Below are positions 1-10,895 of a stretch of 64,000 bases of DNA, piece after piece; within the stretch, counting starts at the first letter, position 1, and each line of letters starts with the position of its first letter. The translations under genes were made by a program, and so were the position numbers. The notes beneath the pieces were generated by a model, which saw only the letters and a program-made list of their open reading frames with translations, was not told the origin of the DNA and made no database searches. This DNA is from Rhynchopus sp. YZ270_cl-10 (Eukaryota > Euglenozoa > Diplonemea > Diplonemida > Diplonemidae), in NCBI GenBank assembly GCA_964035575.1, contig OZ037865.1, positions 124,001 to 188,000 of the forward strand, in the 5' to 3' direction.

Positions 1-518
1 TTCTTTTTGGTGAAAATTTTTGAGAACTTCAGTAAGTGTGACCTGACCCGACTGACTGACACCCAAAGGGGAAAACAACAATAACGCACAACAAAATCAA
101 CAACAACAATGGTGGGTCTCGTGCTTACCTGTGGTGGTTTTGAAAAATGAAAAATTGAAATTGACCTTCACAAGGTAAAAATGAAAAACTAAAGGAGTGA
201 AAAAAGGAACTCAAAGGACAAGAGTTCTGTACAAACTCTACTCTACTGCACAATCTATAAAAGTGGCCCAATGGCTCCTGATGCCACTGGCCTGGCTCTT
301 AGACAGGTCTTACTCCGAGACTGCCCTCTACCCTCAGAGCCTCGTCCAAGGGGTAAGGGCCGTCGCTGGGGTAGACCCGTCCTAGCCAGCAGCCAACCAA
401 AAATATTAACAAATAGGAAGGGGGGCGGAAAGGGGGGAAAGGGGGGGCAAACCCCAAAGGATGAAAAGAACCAAAAACACAAAATAAAAAGGGTTAAAAA
501 TAAACATGGGGCAAACTG
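1..518. other. AT-rich spacer, no gene seen
   Basis: This stretch is A-rich with a purine-rich block near 415-450. Open frames here are short and low in complexity. I see no gene or RNA in it. Confidence 0.5.
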
Positions 519-1379
519 TCATTCTCTACACGCTTCTACACACACACTCTCACCCTCTAACTCTCTAACTCTGTAATTCTTTTTATTCCCCTTTTTCCCC
601 TTCCTTCCTCCGCTCTGTCTCCCCTTCTGTCCACCACCGCGACCATTGCGCCCTCTCTGCACCTCCTGGGGCGAGAGCACATGCTGCGTCGCTTGTGCCA
701 CTGCGTCGGTGAACACGTTCGACGTGTTGGACCTACCCTGAGCTGCATGGCGCTGGGGTCCTTTGGGAGCTGGGGAAGGAGCAGGTTGGGCGGAGGAGGT
801 TGCATTGCCACGGCCTGCCGATGAGGAGGAGGAAGAAGTGGAGACTGCAGGTTGGGCGATGGAGGTTGTAGTGCCACGGCCTGCAGAGGTGGAGACTTTT
901 GAGCATTTGTTGCACTTCATTCTTGTCGGCAGAAGACCAACCTTTTGCAGGTATGCAGCTATGACCTCTTTGCCACCCCTGGCAAGTTTCCATACACCCC
1001 TGACATCCCCTGCTGCCCCTTTGGCCTTCCCTCCCGTGCTGTAGTCTGGACGTTCATCCTTCCCCACCCTTTGTTTTCTTTGGATGCTCCTGCGCAGCAG
1101 CATTGCTTTGTGGCCCACCTCCAAAAGCGATTCCTCAGCTTCTTCTAGTGTTCCAATTGGTATCCCTCTCCCAGTCCTGTTTGTCTTCGGCCTTCTCCTT
1201 GGCTGACCAGCTCTTTTTTCAGCTTTTGGTTTTGTGTCCTCCTCCCTTTCATTATCATCATCAAAAGCAAAATCATCCATAATTGCATGGTCAAAATCTT
1301 CACGCCCACACATGCAGTCTGTCACATTAAATAAGCAGCCACCACAGAGTGTTGCAAATCGGTCTTTTCCCTCATCCAT
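519..1379 (-). CDS. Hypothetical basic low-complexity protein
   Basis: An ATG-started frame of 286 residues that I do not recognise. The first 25 residues hold a cysteine cluster (CGGC followed by CMC), which could bind zinc but matches no family I know. Next come an acidic stretch (DDFAFDDDNEREED) and a basic stretch (GQPRRRP, resembling an AT-hook). A middle part could be globular (residues about 75-150, including GVWKLARGGKEVIAAYL). The tail is rich in Ser, Ala, Gly, Arg and Lys and ends in GRKGKKGNKKN. It lies on the same strand as every other gene here. The low-complexity tail could be chance open frame, so the end is less secure than the start. A nuclear or nucleic-acid-binding role is only a guess from composition. 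Confidence 0.45.
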   Translation of the reverse strand: MDEGKDRFATLCGGCLFNVTDCMCGREDFDHAIMDDFAFDDDNEREEDTKPKAEKRAGQPRRRPKTNRTGRGIPIGTLEEAEESLLEVGHKAMLLRRSIQRKQRVGKDERPDYSTGGKAKGAAGDVRGVWKLARGGKEVIAAYLQKVGLLPTRMKCNKCSKVSTSAGRGTTTSIAQPAVSTSSSSSSAGRGNATSSAQPAPSPAPKGPQRHAAQGRSNTSNVFTDAVAQATQHVLSPQEVQRGRNGRGGGQKGRQSGGRKGKKGNKKNYRVRELEGESVCVEACRE

Positions 1380-2099
1380 TTGTAGTTTTTTTAGTCAGTG
1401 ATTTGTTTGCTTAAAATAGAAGATGTAAATAAAATGGTAGAGAGGGGGGGAGGAGAGAGAAGGTCCAAGAAATAAATACCCCCCCTTTTTTTGTCAGTAA
1501 TTGTGGAACGACCCTCACCACTCTTCTCATGAGAGAAGGTCAGCCTTGGGAACTGACAATGGGGTTTATCGTTTGAATTATTGGACAAATAATACTGTGT
1601 ATACTGTGTATACTGTGTATACTGTGTATACTGTGTATACTGTGTTTTTCTGTGTTTTTCTGTGTTTTTCTGTGTTTTTCTGTCTTCTCTTAAAAAGATT
1701 ATGGAACTTCCTTTTTATTTGTTTGTGTGTTACAGAGGAAACGGCTCACTCAATCCCCTCCTTCTCCTCCCCTCCCCTCCCCAAGACAAAGCAAAATAAA
1801 ACTACACCGGTAGACAGAGCAACCCTCCCGTCCCATCCCCTCCCCTTTTCCTTTTGGGAAAAATTGCACTCACTTACTACCCTTTTGCTTATTTGCAGGG
1901 AAGTGTTGGTTGTAGTTGTCCCACATGCTTTCTATTTTAGTGCCACTAACTGTGTTTTCAGGCACTGTCTTGCCAGTACAATAGTAAAGTGCCCTTGTCT
2001 GGACATCTAGCTGTTTACATACTCGCTTGACTAGTAAGTACCCCCTCTGTCACTGGATGTAGATAAAAAAAGCGAGCCTAGGGCTAAGTTGAACAACAC

Positions 2100-2138
<39 letters not shown>

Positions 2139-2241
2139 TAAAAGTCATATGGGGCATACTTTTGCGCCCCCTGTGCACCCTATTTCAGGACCCCCGAAAA
2201 GCCCCCTGTGCACCCTTTTTCAGGGGTGAAATGCCCCCTGT
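1380..2241. other. Spacer with simple repeats
   Basis: It holds a 9-bp microsatellite, a 10-bp microsatellite, a run of 36 A at 2101-2136, and two near-copies of a short unit (CCCCCTGTGCACCCT) at about 2167-2225 that leads into the 13-bp satellite. No gene seen. Confidence 0.6.
1592..1680 (+). repeat. Compound microsatellite
   Basis: Six copies of the 9-mer ATACTGTGT (1592-1645) run directly into four copies of the 10-mer TGTGTTTTTC (1641-1680). The second unit looks derived from the first by T expansion. Confidence 0.9.
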
Positions 2242-2617
2242 GCTGTGCAAGGATGCTGTGCAAGGATGCTGTGCAAGGATGCTGTGCAAGGATGCTGTGC
2301 AAGGATGCTGTGCAAGGATGCTGTGCAAGGATGCTGTGCAAGGATGCTGTGCAAGGATGCTGTGCAAGGATGCTGTGCAAGGATGCTGTGCAAGGATGCT
2401 GTGCAAGGATGCTGTGCAAGGATGCTGTGCAAGGATGCTGTGCAAGGATGCTGTGCAAGGATGCTGTGCAAGGATGCTGTGCAAGGATGCTGTGCAAGGA
2501 TGCTGTGCAAGGATGCTGTGCAAGGATGCTGTGCAAGGATGCTGTGCAAGGATGCTGTGCAAGGATGCTGTGCAAGGATGCTGTGCAAGGATGCTGTGCA
2601 AGGATGCTGTGCAAGGA
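2242..2617 (+). repeat. 13-bp satellite, about 29 copies
   Basis: The unit GCTGTGCAAGGAT is repeated head to tail with no variation I can see until the last copy. Because 13 is not a multiple of 3 and the unit has no stop, several frames stay open through it. The resulting peptides, which repeat every 13 residues, are artefacts. Perfect identity implies recent expansion. Confidence 0.95.
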
Positions 2618-2639
2618 AGGCCACTCCATGTACTCTTCC

Positions 2640-3760
2640 TCCCATGCCCACACAGCAGTGGGTGGACCCTACTGAGCTCCTAGCTCCTAGCACATGGTCA
2701 AACACTACTGATGATCCTTCCAATGTCCTTCCTTCCGTGACAGTCAGCTGAAGCTCCCATCCAGTCAGACCCACGCCCAGCGAAGCTGTGAGCAGTGGGC
2801 TCGCAAAGTCGCTCAGCACCCCCTCCGTACCTGCACTCCTGTTCTCTTTCTTCATTCTCCGCAAGCGTTACGTTCAGCGTCAGCGGCTCACCTGTGGTGC
2901 TGTCTCTTCACCTCGTCTTCACCGCGCACCTGCTGCACTCTTGTAGGGCCTGTCTCCGTGCACCTCCCAACAGCCTTCATCGCCTCAAAGAGGTGTGGCA
3001 TCATCAATCGTGATGCAACAGCATCGGTTCCATCTGTGTGCCATAGTACCCAGCCTTCGCACCTTCTGCTTGCACCCGGCCAGTACGACCTGATGGTGGA
3101 ACGGATCATCCCCACTTCCTCGGTCCCCAAGTTCAGCACACGCAGACAGTCGGTAGAGTTATGGTCATGCTGATCATGGCAAAGCGTCCCCGTCTGTCGC
3201 AGTGCGGGTTGTCCGTGAAGTATAAACTGTCTGATGTGCCCTTGAAGTTACATTTCCCTCCCGGTCCTTCGCCTCAGGGCCCGCCCCATCAAGGGTCCGT
3301 TGTCTGGTCCGTTGTGGGTGTGAGCGCTTCTTGTCGCAGATGCTGGCGGCACCCATTCGCAGGTGGAGTCCTTTGTCTCGCAGCGGCCCTTTGTGTCCTC
3401 AATACACTTGGTGATCTCGCATTTGTTGTCCTTTGTGTAGGTACAGGTCTGCAGGTCGCAGTAGTCTGGCCACCTGCGGGTGCGACGCAGGCAGGCATGG
3501 GCTGCACGTGTGCGTCGCACGCGACCTGCCCTGCCACCTTGACACACTGCATCCCACACAGTTTGTGTTCCCCTCCTTGCATCCATTGGGGGCTTCAGGT
3601 CACCTGCCCAGACACAGTGTTCGCAGCGCACTTCGCTGCATCGCACAACGCAAGCACACAGACTCCGCACAGCTGCCCAACGCCGCGTCCAACTGGCACG
3701 TCGCGTCCTTCTTACAGGTGTCCTGTTGAAGTCTCTTCTTCTTACGATTCGTAAGTCGGG
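2640..3760 (-). pseudogene. Decayed Cys-rich protein locus
   Basis: This stretch is GC-rich like the genes, but no long frame survives. Short minus-strand pieces look once coding. One has cysteines spaced as in small disulfide repeats and ends in CEWVPPAS (about 3340-3460). Another holds DTCKKDATCQ (about 3690-3720). A third contains NPHCDRRGRF (about 3200). The C-x-W-V-P spelling resembles the Cys-rich ectodomain of the polycystin at 28605-32124, which has GCHWVPEEAAC. The locus may be a relic of a paralogue or of another Cys-repeat protein. Frame changes are frequent, so I call it broken. Its true limits are unknown. Confidence 0.35.
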
Positions 3761-4484
3761 GGGTGGGTGTATTCACTGTGGAAATGGAGGAAGAGGGGGT
3801 GTGAAGAGAACGTGTAGCGAGTTGGCTCTTTGTGGTGGCTGTGACAGCGAATATGGCACATTTGGCAACAGTGCTGAATGGCTATGTTTCGAGTTCGCAA
3901 AATGTGGTGGACACCTTTTAGTAAGCAAAAGCAAGATAAAAATCAGAAACCGCGTTTTTTTTTAAAAGCTGAAACCGTTTTGTATTTTTTGCACAAAAAT
4001 AATGTCTGAAACGCAAAAGAGACGTTTTGGACTGCTTGAAGAGCAACCCCCAGGGCTCCCGTCTGGCCCGAACAGTTGCCTTGGGACCCGGTAGCACCTC
4101 TCTCTATGTTTTTTTTTCTTTTGCTTTGTTTTTGTTTTGTTTTGCAGCCCCACTACTGCCCCGCCCACCCCAACATTCCTGGCAGACTTAGCTAAAACCC
4201 TGCCATAAAGTACCCATGGCAAACCACCCAACTGATCGACCAATGACCATCACAGCAGCAGTTATTCGCATTATTTAAACAAGCACGTACTACGCGCAGT
4301 GTTTTTTGTTGCGGACTGTTGTGGCGTTTCAGATAACCTAATATGTGAGAGGGGTTACACAACACATTTACCACAAAGTGTACACGACAGAAAAACAACA
4401 AACTCGTTCAGTTGTTTAGTTGTTCCCCCTTTTCCCATTTTAATTCAAAAAAAGAAAAAAAGAAAACGGAAGATACGTGCAGGG
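3761..4484. other. AT-rich spacer
   Basis: Homopolymer-rich noncoding DNA with T-runs and A-runs. I see nothing that can be named. Confidence 0.5.
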
Positions 4485-5229
4485 CTCTCAAGATCCTCCA
4501 CGAAAAAAGCAGAATTTTCGAAATGAGGAGGATTCATTTTTGCAAAAAAACCCCCAAAAAAAAAATTTTTCCCCCGCAATAAGCGGTCGTCGCGCGCTTC
4601 GCGCGCGCCTCCCTGACAGCCACAGAGCGGAGAGGCGGGTCAATTTTGCGAGATAACAAAAAACGGAAATCTAATCCTTTCTCTTGCACCGTACGCTCCA
4701 CGAACCGTACAAAACCCATACGTCTTCCAGAAGCAGGGGCTGATGCAACGGCAGGTAATTTTTAAAAATGGCAAAAATTTTGCAGCTTTGGTCACGTTGC
4801 ATTTTTTGGCTGCAAAATGCAAGGGTATCCAAAGACAATGCCAACTCTATTTTTTTGCGGAGCAAAAAAATTATATAAATGGCGCCGCAGGCGAAAAAAA
4901 ATTGGGGTACGGTGTAAAAATGCTTCCTTTTACACCACAGAATCACTCAACGAACCCTTTTTTTTGAGTAGCAAAAAATGAAAATGGCGCCGCAGGCAAA
5001 TTTTTTTTAAGGTGCAGCCCTGGACGGTGCATACAGGCTCGGGAAAATATTGGCTCCCTCGGGGGAGACAAAGTGACCCCCCACTATAAAACCCCTAGGA
5101 GGATAATCCTCCACCCGAGCCCGCCAAAAAAAAAAAAAAATGGAGGAAATCCTCCACCAAAAAAGCCTGAAAAAAAAAAAAAAAAGCCCCTGGAGGAAAT
5201 ATCCTCCCCTACGTGGAGGATCTTGAGAG
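4485..5229. mobile_element. Small TIR element (MITE-like), 745 bp
   Basis: It is bounded by a perfect 17-bp inverted repeat, CTCTCAAGATCCTCCAC at 4485-4501 and its complement at 5213-5229. A short GGAGGAT-type motif recurs inside both ends. There is no coding capacity. The interior holds one copy of a GC palindrome repeat (4550-4640) shared with 6908-7000, and GGCGCCGCAGGC appears twice. No clear target-site duplication was seen. Confidence 0.6.
4550..4640 (+). repeat. Repeat F, copy 1 (GC palindrome)
   Basis: An A/T/C-run block leads into AGCGGTCGTCGCGCGC, the palindromic core CGCGCGCTTCGCGCGCG, and CCTCCCTG. The same order recurs at 6908-7000 with few differences. Confidence 0.75.
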
Positions 5230-5236
5230 CACTGGA

Positions 5237-5271
5237 TACGTGAACGTGCCTCACACATAGGTGCCACATCC
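5237..5271 (+). repeat. Hairpin repeat A (divergent copy)
   Basis: It has TGAACGTGCCTCACAC followed by GTGCCACAT, matching the A layout TGAA, then stem, CCTC, stem, CACA. This is a weak copy. Confidence 0.4.
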
Positions 5272-6343
5272 TACAAGATAGACGCAAAAGAAGCACCTTC
5301 GGCACAAAACAACACTGGGAAGGAGGGGAAAAGAGTGGAACAAAAAAGGGGGGAACCTGAAAAATGCGCCCCGCAGGCACACACATCTCGAAAAGAAGGT
5401 AACAAAAAAAAACGGATTTGTACTGAACAACTAACGCAACTGAATATTTGTGCCAACATAAACGGAAAGGCTGTTTCGGGTGGGGAAGAAAAGTGCAGAC
5501 ATTTACTGCGACTATTTTTTGCGCTCTCTGAGTGGGTCAGAGCAAAAATACAACGCACAACAAAACGGGTTCTATTACAAGACTCTCAGAGCAAATGTGA
5601 TGCGAATATGCGAGAATCCACGTGGGGGACAAGGGGGTTTTCTTCATGGGTTTTTCTAACATAACATTGTTCTTCCACAATTCCAGGGGAAAAAAAACAT
5701 TGAAGTTTTGATCATATTTGTGGATGCGCAAGACGGATGTGCAAAAAAATCCACTTTTCCCTACACACTGCACAAGTTTTGTTTACAGTAAACGAGGCTT
5801 CAACGTGCTCATGAGAATTGGGAAATGCAGTCGCACAGTGGAGTGTCTTACAGAGGTCACAACCTCCAATCCAGACTGGGTAATAGAAAAAATATAAGCT
5901 GGCTGTCAGGGGAGACGAGGAAGAGGAGTATTTGGAACAGTCTTTGACAAAAAAAAATACACACACACGATGGGCAATGTTTCGCTCTTGAAACTACCCA
6001 CTGTACTTTCAACACTCTGTTGGAAAATAAAACATTGGGAAAGAAAAAGAAATGCCTGAAAAGTTTCAAAACCATTCAACAGATTTTTTTTTTTTTGAAA
6101 CTTTTTACATTTGAATAAACAACGCAGACGGCACTGAAAAGCCATGCACAGACGAAAAGCCGAGAGCTGGTGTCCATGGACTGTGATAGTTCTTGCACAA
6201 CATTGGCTGTGATAGGGGTTGATCTTGTGCGGTGCGCCAGTGCTTGGAACAAAAAGAAAACGAAAAAATCGCAGGCCCCATTTTTTTGGGCACAGCAAAG
6301 TTGCCGTTGTCAAGGCAGAGTTGAGACAAAGATATGAAAAACT

Positions 6344-6374
6344 AAGATGAATATGCCTCTTGTGCACACACATC
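6344..6374 (+). repeat. Hairpin repeat A
   Basis: AAGATGAATATGCCTCTTGT followed by GCACACACATC. This is the GTGC-stem subtype of family A. Confidence 0.65.
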
Positions 6375-6566
6375 TTTGAAAAGAGGGACAGATAGTCAGA
6401 TTGCCTGGCCGTGCGTGCAGTCACAGAGACATCTCAGTTTGGTAGGCTGTGGAGCCACTAAACTCAGAAATCATTTCTTCCAAGCAAATGCTCAGTCGAG
6501 CCTCTCTTGGGGGTTATTTATACAGTACGATGCTGGGTACTTGTATCGTTACACACCGTTGTGACG

Positions 6567-6601
6567 CTGCAGACTGCGTGATGCAGGCACGTACCTCACC
6601 C
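6567..6601 (+). repeat. Hairpin repeat C (weak copy)
   Basis: GTGATGCAGGCACGTACCTC shares the TGATGCAGGCAC head of family C. It lies 11 bp before an A copy. Confidence 0.4.
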
Positions 6602-6611
6602 AAAGCTATCC

Positions 6612-6642
6612 AAGAGAAATGATGTGAACCTAAGACCCTCGA
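6612..6642 (+). repeat. Hairpin repeat A
   Basis: TGTGAACCTAAGACCCTCGA followed by TACTCACCTC. It keeps the AACCTAAG head and the TCACCT tail. Confidence 0.55.
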
Positions 6643-6907
6643 TACTCACCTCACGGGGGAGGTAGAAGGTGAGGGGGACTGCATCTGAAAGGAGTGATGA
6701 GAGTTGTCTTACACAAAACAAAAAAAAACCAAAAATATGTACCCGTTTCAGAAAAAAAAACAACGAACCTGAAACAAAGGGAGGGAAAAGACACACACAA
6801 AAAAAGGGGCAAAAGGGACAATTTTTTTCTTCAACAAAAGATTTTTTTTTAGTTTCAGGGTTTCCGCCAGGATTTGGGGTTTCAGAAATTGGGGTGTACC
6901 ATGAAAA

Positions 6908-7000
6908 CGACCCCCAAAAAAATTTTTTTCTCCCCGAAAAAGCGGTCGTCGCGCGCTTCGCGCGCGCCTCCCTGGCAGACACAGGTAGAGAGGCGAAGCG
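6908..7000 (+). repeat. Repeat F, copy 2
   Basis: Second copy of the GC-palindrome repeat found at 4550-4640, in the same orientation, again preceded by C-run, A-run and T-run blocks. Confidence 0.75.
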
Positions 7001-7509
7001 TACGGGGGGGTGCTACAAAAAAAATTTTGGGAAGGGTTGAAAGGGCAGAAGGGGAGGCGCGAGATACGCTCACTACCGGTTGAGGTGTCACTTCCACTGG
7101 GCTGCAGAAGGGCGGTCTTTGGTAGTGGTTCGTTTGGAGGTCGGGGGTGGAAGCTTAACAAGGTAAGGAGTCTTGTGAGAGGGTGATGGTATTTGCTTTT
7201 TTCATTGCATGGCGCTACACAGTGATTACAGTGCTGCCGTTGGAACATGTAATAGAAAGTGAATGCACTCGTCGCTTGCACCGAAGCCTCCTTTAAAAAA
7301 GGGGGCAATACACAGAAGTGTCAACGAGAATATAGCAACATCAAATAGCCAGCAACACAGCGCCGCAGGCGCACGGTACGCTACTTTTTTTTCTAGATTT
7401 TACGCCCCTTTTCTTCCACTTCTTTTGACACAGCGAGCCAAACGCTCTGCACGGTGGGGTCACATGACCACGGGGGGTCATCTACAACCTCTAAAACCCC
7501 ATTTTTCTC

Positions 7510-7593
7510 GGGGTGTACTTTGGTACACCCCGAATCCCTGTAAAAATCCAAATTTTTCCGGGGAAAATATTGGGGTGTACCAAAGTACACCCC
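7510..7593. repeat. Paired GGGGTGTAC palindromes
   Basis: Two 22-nt palindromes lie at 7510-7531 (spacer TTTG) and 7572-7593 (spacer CAAA). Each is GGGGTGTAC facing GTACACCCC. A half copy (GGGGTGTACC) occurs near 6893. They look like ends or subterminal repeats of a small decayed element. Confidence 0.7.
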
Positions 7594-7761
7594 GGTACAC
7601 CTTGGCGGAAACTCTGAGTTTCCAAAATCCCACCCAGGCCAAAACAGAACAAATATCCCCTCCCATTCCCCCCATCCCTTTCCCGTTTCCCCCTTTCCTC
7701 TTTTGATCAGATGGTCACATAATCAAAGAGCCCCTGAAAACAACCCCACCCCTTCAAACCC

Positions 7762-10490
7762 TCAATATCTATCGCTGTTTTTCTGACCCAGGGAAAAGCC
7801 GAATAGTTTCTTCTTCTTTTTGGAGTCTTTAGTGTCGTTTGGTGAGCTTGGCTCTTCGGAGGCTGCGCGGGAGCGTATTGGGACAACAGGTGTTTGGAGG
7901 AGGATGGCTGGCTGGGGACCGCACCCGTTGGGGTCCACATGGCGGGGTGGGTTGCGCTCGACACGTTTGCTCAGCATTTCAGCCCTGTCCATCTGCTTGC
8001 TCACAACCACCTCAAAGCACTGCCCCTTCCGTGCCTCGATCCACCCCTGTATGTTGACACCTTGTCGCGCAAGTTTAAACTCATTAGCATCAATCTCCTT
8101 CATTGGTTGCAGGTTCTGCCCAGACCTGATTTCCGACTTTGGGTTCACAATGTAAATCCGGTCCAGCGGAACACCGACACAGTAGTACGAGATCAGGTCT
8201 GTGGGTGCGTTGCCAAAGGCAGCAACGAAGGGGTGCTGCTTGCCTAAGCTGTAGTCTTTCCCTTCCAAGTCGAGAAACCTCCCTTGGCCTGTATTGAGAA
8301 GGAAAAGATTATGGTCAATAATTGTGGGATAACTACAAACTCTTTGTAACTATGTGTCATCTGACTCATAGACAATAGGGATATGACAGCGATATGTGCA
8401 TTTGACGTCACGGCCACCGAGTGGCCATTTGTTCAAAGGTGACGAGGTTGAGAGAGACAACCACATACCATCCCGCTCTGCAGGGGTGATTCCCATTCGC
8501 TTCAGACAGTGGGCCAGCGTTTCCGCTTCCGTGCCGTAGCTCAGCCTTGGCGGCTCGGGTTTGTATTGGAAGATGTCGAGAATCTGAATGGTTTTGACAA
8601 TAATGAGAAACTTGAAAGAACGAAGAATAAAAATGGTGGGAAACAAACCTCCATGAGTGCCGGTATTTTGAACATATGCGGCTCCTTCTTGATCTCCCTG
8701 CGCAGCACTTCGAAGACAAAGTCTGGGCAGGCCACGACAGGGCCGGGTGGCAGGCGGAACGCCTTGCATTTGCTGCTGTTCCCGCTGGCCTCGCCTCCTT
8801 TGTCTTCTTTTGCAGCGCTGTTGACGGACGTGAACGACGGTGCCTTGTTGCGCACCATCCCAGACAGCGTCCGCTTCGTTGATGTCTGCGGTGTGGGTGG
8901 CGAGCCGAGCTTGGGCGAGCACAACGGGCTTGCCGACGGCGACTGCGCATCAAACTCTGCAGATGCGCTCTCCGCTGTTGGGCTTTCGATTTCGATCGTC
9001 GCCTCTGGGAGATGTGCAGGAGACACGGGTGAGCCAAGCGCAGCCTGTGTGGGTGACACACCACCGTTGCGCCCCTCCCCACTGTTGCTCGACACACGCC
9101 TCACGTCTTCACCCTCGCTGTCGCCACCTACAGAAGCCCGTCTCCCGAGGCCTCGCTTGGGGGAGGCAGAGGGAGACGTGAGATTGTTGTTCTCAGGAAG
9201 ACACGCAGGGCAGCAGCAGGCCTGCCGCACGTTCTCAACGTATTCACGTGTCGATATGTTGGAGGTGATGGGGCGTGATGTGAGATAAAGCAGCTGGTGC
9301 CCCTTCTTCGCCAGGTCCGTGTAGAACTGCGCAATACCCTGGTGCGAGAAGTCACGCCCAAGGAAGCCTGCAATCTGACCCCCGACGTTGCTTTTGGTGA
9401 TGGTGCCGTCGATGTCGCTGATGACGACTTTGCGGTCGCTCGGGATGACGTACGCCCTGCAGAAGAGGACCTGCGTGCCGCGCATCTTGCTGGGCACAAG
9501 GAAGCGGATGTCATTGCGCCCGTCCTTGAGTCCCAGCTTGGTGAGCGTCTTGTGGTCGGGGATATTCTCATTCTGCTTGTGGCCAAGCACACGCAGCAGC
9601 TTGCTGATGTCTGGCGCACTTCCGGACGGACCGAAGGGCGCGCCCATGGAGAGGATCTTCTCCCTCTCGGTCTGCGTCGTGGCCTTGTCGAGGAGGGGCG
9701 ATGCTGCGGGTGTTGTGGGCGACGTTGTGCCGGTGAGGAGCTCTTGGCGCGACTCTGGGGTCATTTCTTGCGCTACGCCGACTTGGCCGTCTGAGGAAGG
9801 CGACACACCGAGAAGGGTTGCGAAGCTGGGTGCGGACTCTGCGAAGGGCGAGACGGGGGCGTGCTCTGCTGGCGACTCGGAGCCGAGCAGACACTGCCGC
9901 GAGGGTGTGCCGGGTGTGGTGGGCTGCGTCGACTGGCTTGAGGGTGCCGACTGCAGCACGCCACCACCCACCCCTACAGGCGACACGGCTTGCGACTGTG
10001 CAGGCGACGACAGCAACGTCGGCGACGTTTGCGGCTGAGGGATGCTAGCAGAGGAGAACGACGGCACCAACGTTGACGTTGACGCCGTCATCGCTGTCGT
10101 GCTCGGCGTAACAGGCGCAGCAGGCCCGCCTAGGTCCACAGGACGGCGCCGCCGCTCCTTATCTTTATCTTTATCTTTATCCTTCTCCTTCTCCTTGCCC
10201 TTCTCCTTTTTCTCCTTCTTCTCCTTCTTCAGGGAAAGCTGCTTGAACTTCTCAGGCACCTCACTCTCATCAGCAAATGTGCACTCACCATTCTCCGCAA
10301 CCACCATGAAGACATTCGTCTCGACACCGTTGCACTCTAGGCGGACAAACTTCTCGTCTCGATTTCGGATCTTTAATCTCCCAAAACGAACGCAAAACGA
10401 CGTTGAGAGCAGCGTCCCGTCTGGGTGGCGTGCGATGAGCACATCGTTGCACCCACTCAGGATGGCGTCGGCTGCCTCCTTCCAACCCAT
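7762..10490 (-). CDS. Lipin-type phosphatidate phosphatase (Mg-dependent PAP), 3 exons
   Basis: Lipin/Pah1 enzymes convert phosphatidate to diacylglycerol at ER and nuclear membranes. Exons read 10490-8649, 8583-8469 and 8288-7762, with introns opening GTTTGT and GTATGT and closing CAG. The joined frame gives 827 residues. Residues 1 to about 80 form the N-lip region (VLIARHPDGTLLSTSFCVRFG). A Lys/Asp/Glu-rich stretch at about 93-125 could bind membrane. The catalytic DxDxT is present as SDIDGTITKSNVGG (about residue 357), and YLTSRPI follows. The LNS2 domain closes in exon 3 with GNAPTDLISYYCVGVP and IVNPKSEIR. The odd part is about 155 Ser/Pro-rich residues inserted within LNS2, between TREYVENV and FRLPPGPVV. 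The sequence CAACACAG ends 12 nt before the ATG. The tail is Lys-rich. Confidence 0.93.
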
Positions 10491-10502
10491 ACTGGAAGCC
10501 TC

Positions 10503-10560
10503 CTGTGTTGATAATGGATGACAGTAGAGAGGAACATGAGGGATAAGTGGAAGAGAAGGA
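10503..10560 (-). promoter_or_regulatory. Acceptor-like tract before lipin ATG
   Basis: On the sense strand a C/T-rich stretch ends in CAACACAG, leaving a 12-nt leader before the ATG. It could be a trans-splice acceptor or the end of a leader intron. Confidence 0.45.
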
Positions 10561-10743
10561 AAAGTGCAGTGGAGAGGGAAAGAACTCTTTTACATTATTG
10601 ACTGTTTGAAGGGGGCAAAAAACAACAACTAACTCTGGGCCCAGGGCCGCTCTGCAAACTCATCAAAGAAGTGCGGTCACTTGTTTTTTTGACAAAACAC
10701 AAGCACAACATAAAAAAAAATCACGTAGACAAACAAAAGCTTG

Positions 10744-10780
10744 ACTTGAAATACAAAGACCTCTTCGCGGTCCACATCTG
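10744..10780 (+). repeat. Hairpin repeat B
   Basis: TTGAAATACAAAGACCTCTT followed by CGCGGTCCAC. This copy folds as GACC/GGTC around TCTTCGC. An A copy follows 80 bp downstream. Confidence 0.7.
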
Positions 10781-10861
10781 AAAAAGGGAATACAAAAAAA
10801 AAACACACACAGCTAGTTGAAAACCAGGTTAGAAATGTCCTAGAAAACAGAAAATTTGTAA

Positions 10862-10895
10862 TATGAATGTGCCTCTCATGCACGTCTTTACCACT
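10862..10895 (+). repeat. Hairpin repeat A
   Basis: ATGAATGTGCCTCTCATGCA followed by CGTC. The stem is GTGC/GCAC around the loop CTCTCAT, replacing the CTAAGC/GCTTAG stem of other copies while keeping the pairing. Confidence 0.75.

Larger units (their letters stand above)
5230..7761. other. Repeat-rich spacer, no gene
   Basis: AT-rich DNA holding hairpin repeats (5237, 6344, 6567, 6612), repeat F copy 2, and palindromes near 7510-7593. The short sequence TTTCCGCCAGGATTTGG near 6862 recurs at about 23047. Short open frames are low in complexity. No gene seen. Confidence 0.6.

Noticed and set aside
2242-2617. CRISPR-like array
   Set aside because: Repeats are contiguous with no spacers, and the genome is eukaryotic.
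2162-2864. Long repetitive ORFs on both strands over the 13-bp satellite
   Set aside because: All arise because the unit lacks stops in several frames. The peptides repeat every 13 residues and have no gene context.
3161-3754. Plus-strand ORF of 197 codons
   Set aside because: It is the shadow of the decayed Cys-rich minus-strand locus. All supported host genes are minus, and its composition is that of a reversed Cys-rich sequence.
8962-9288. Plus-strand ORFs inside lipin and other genes
   Set aside because: These are antisense shadows of GC-rich coding DNA.
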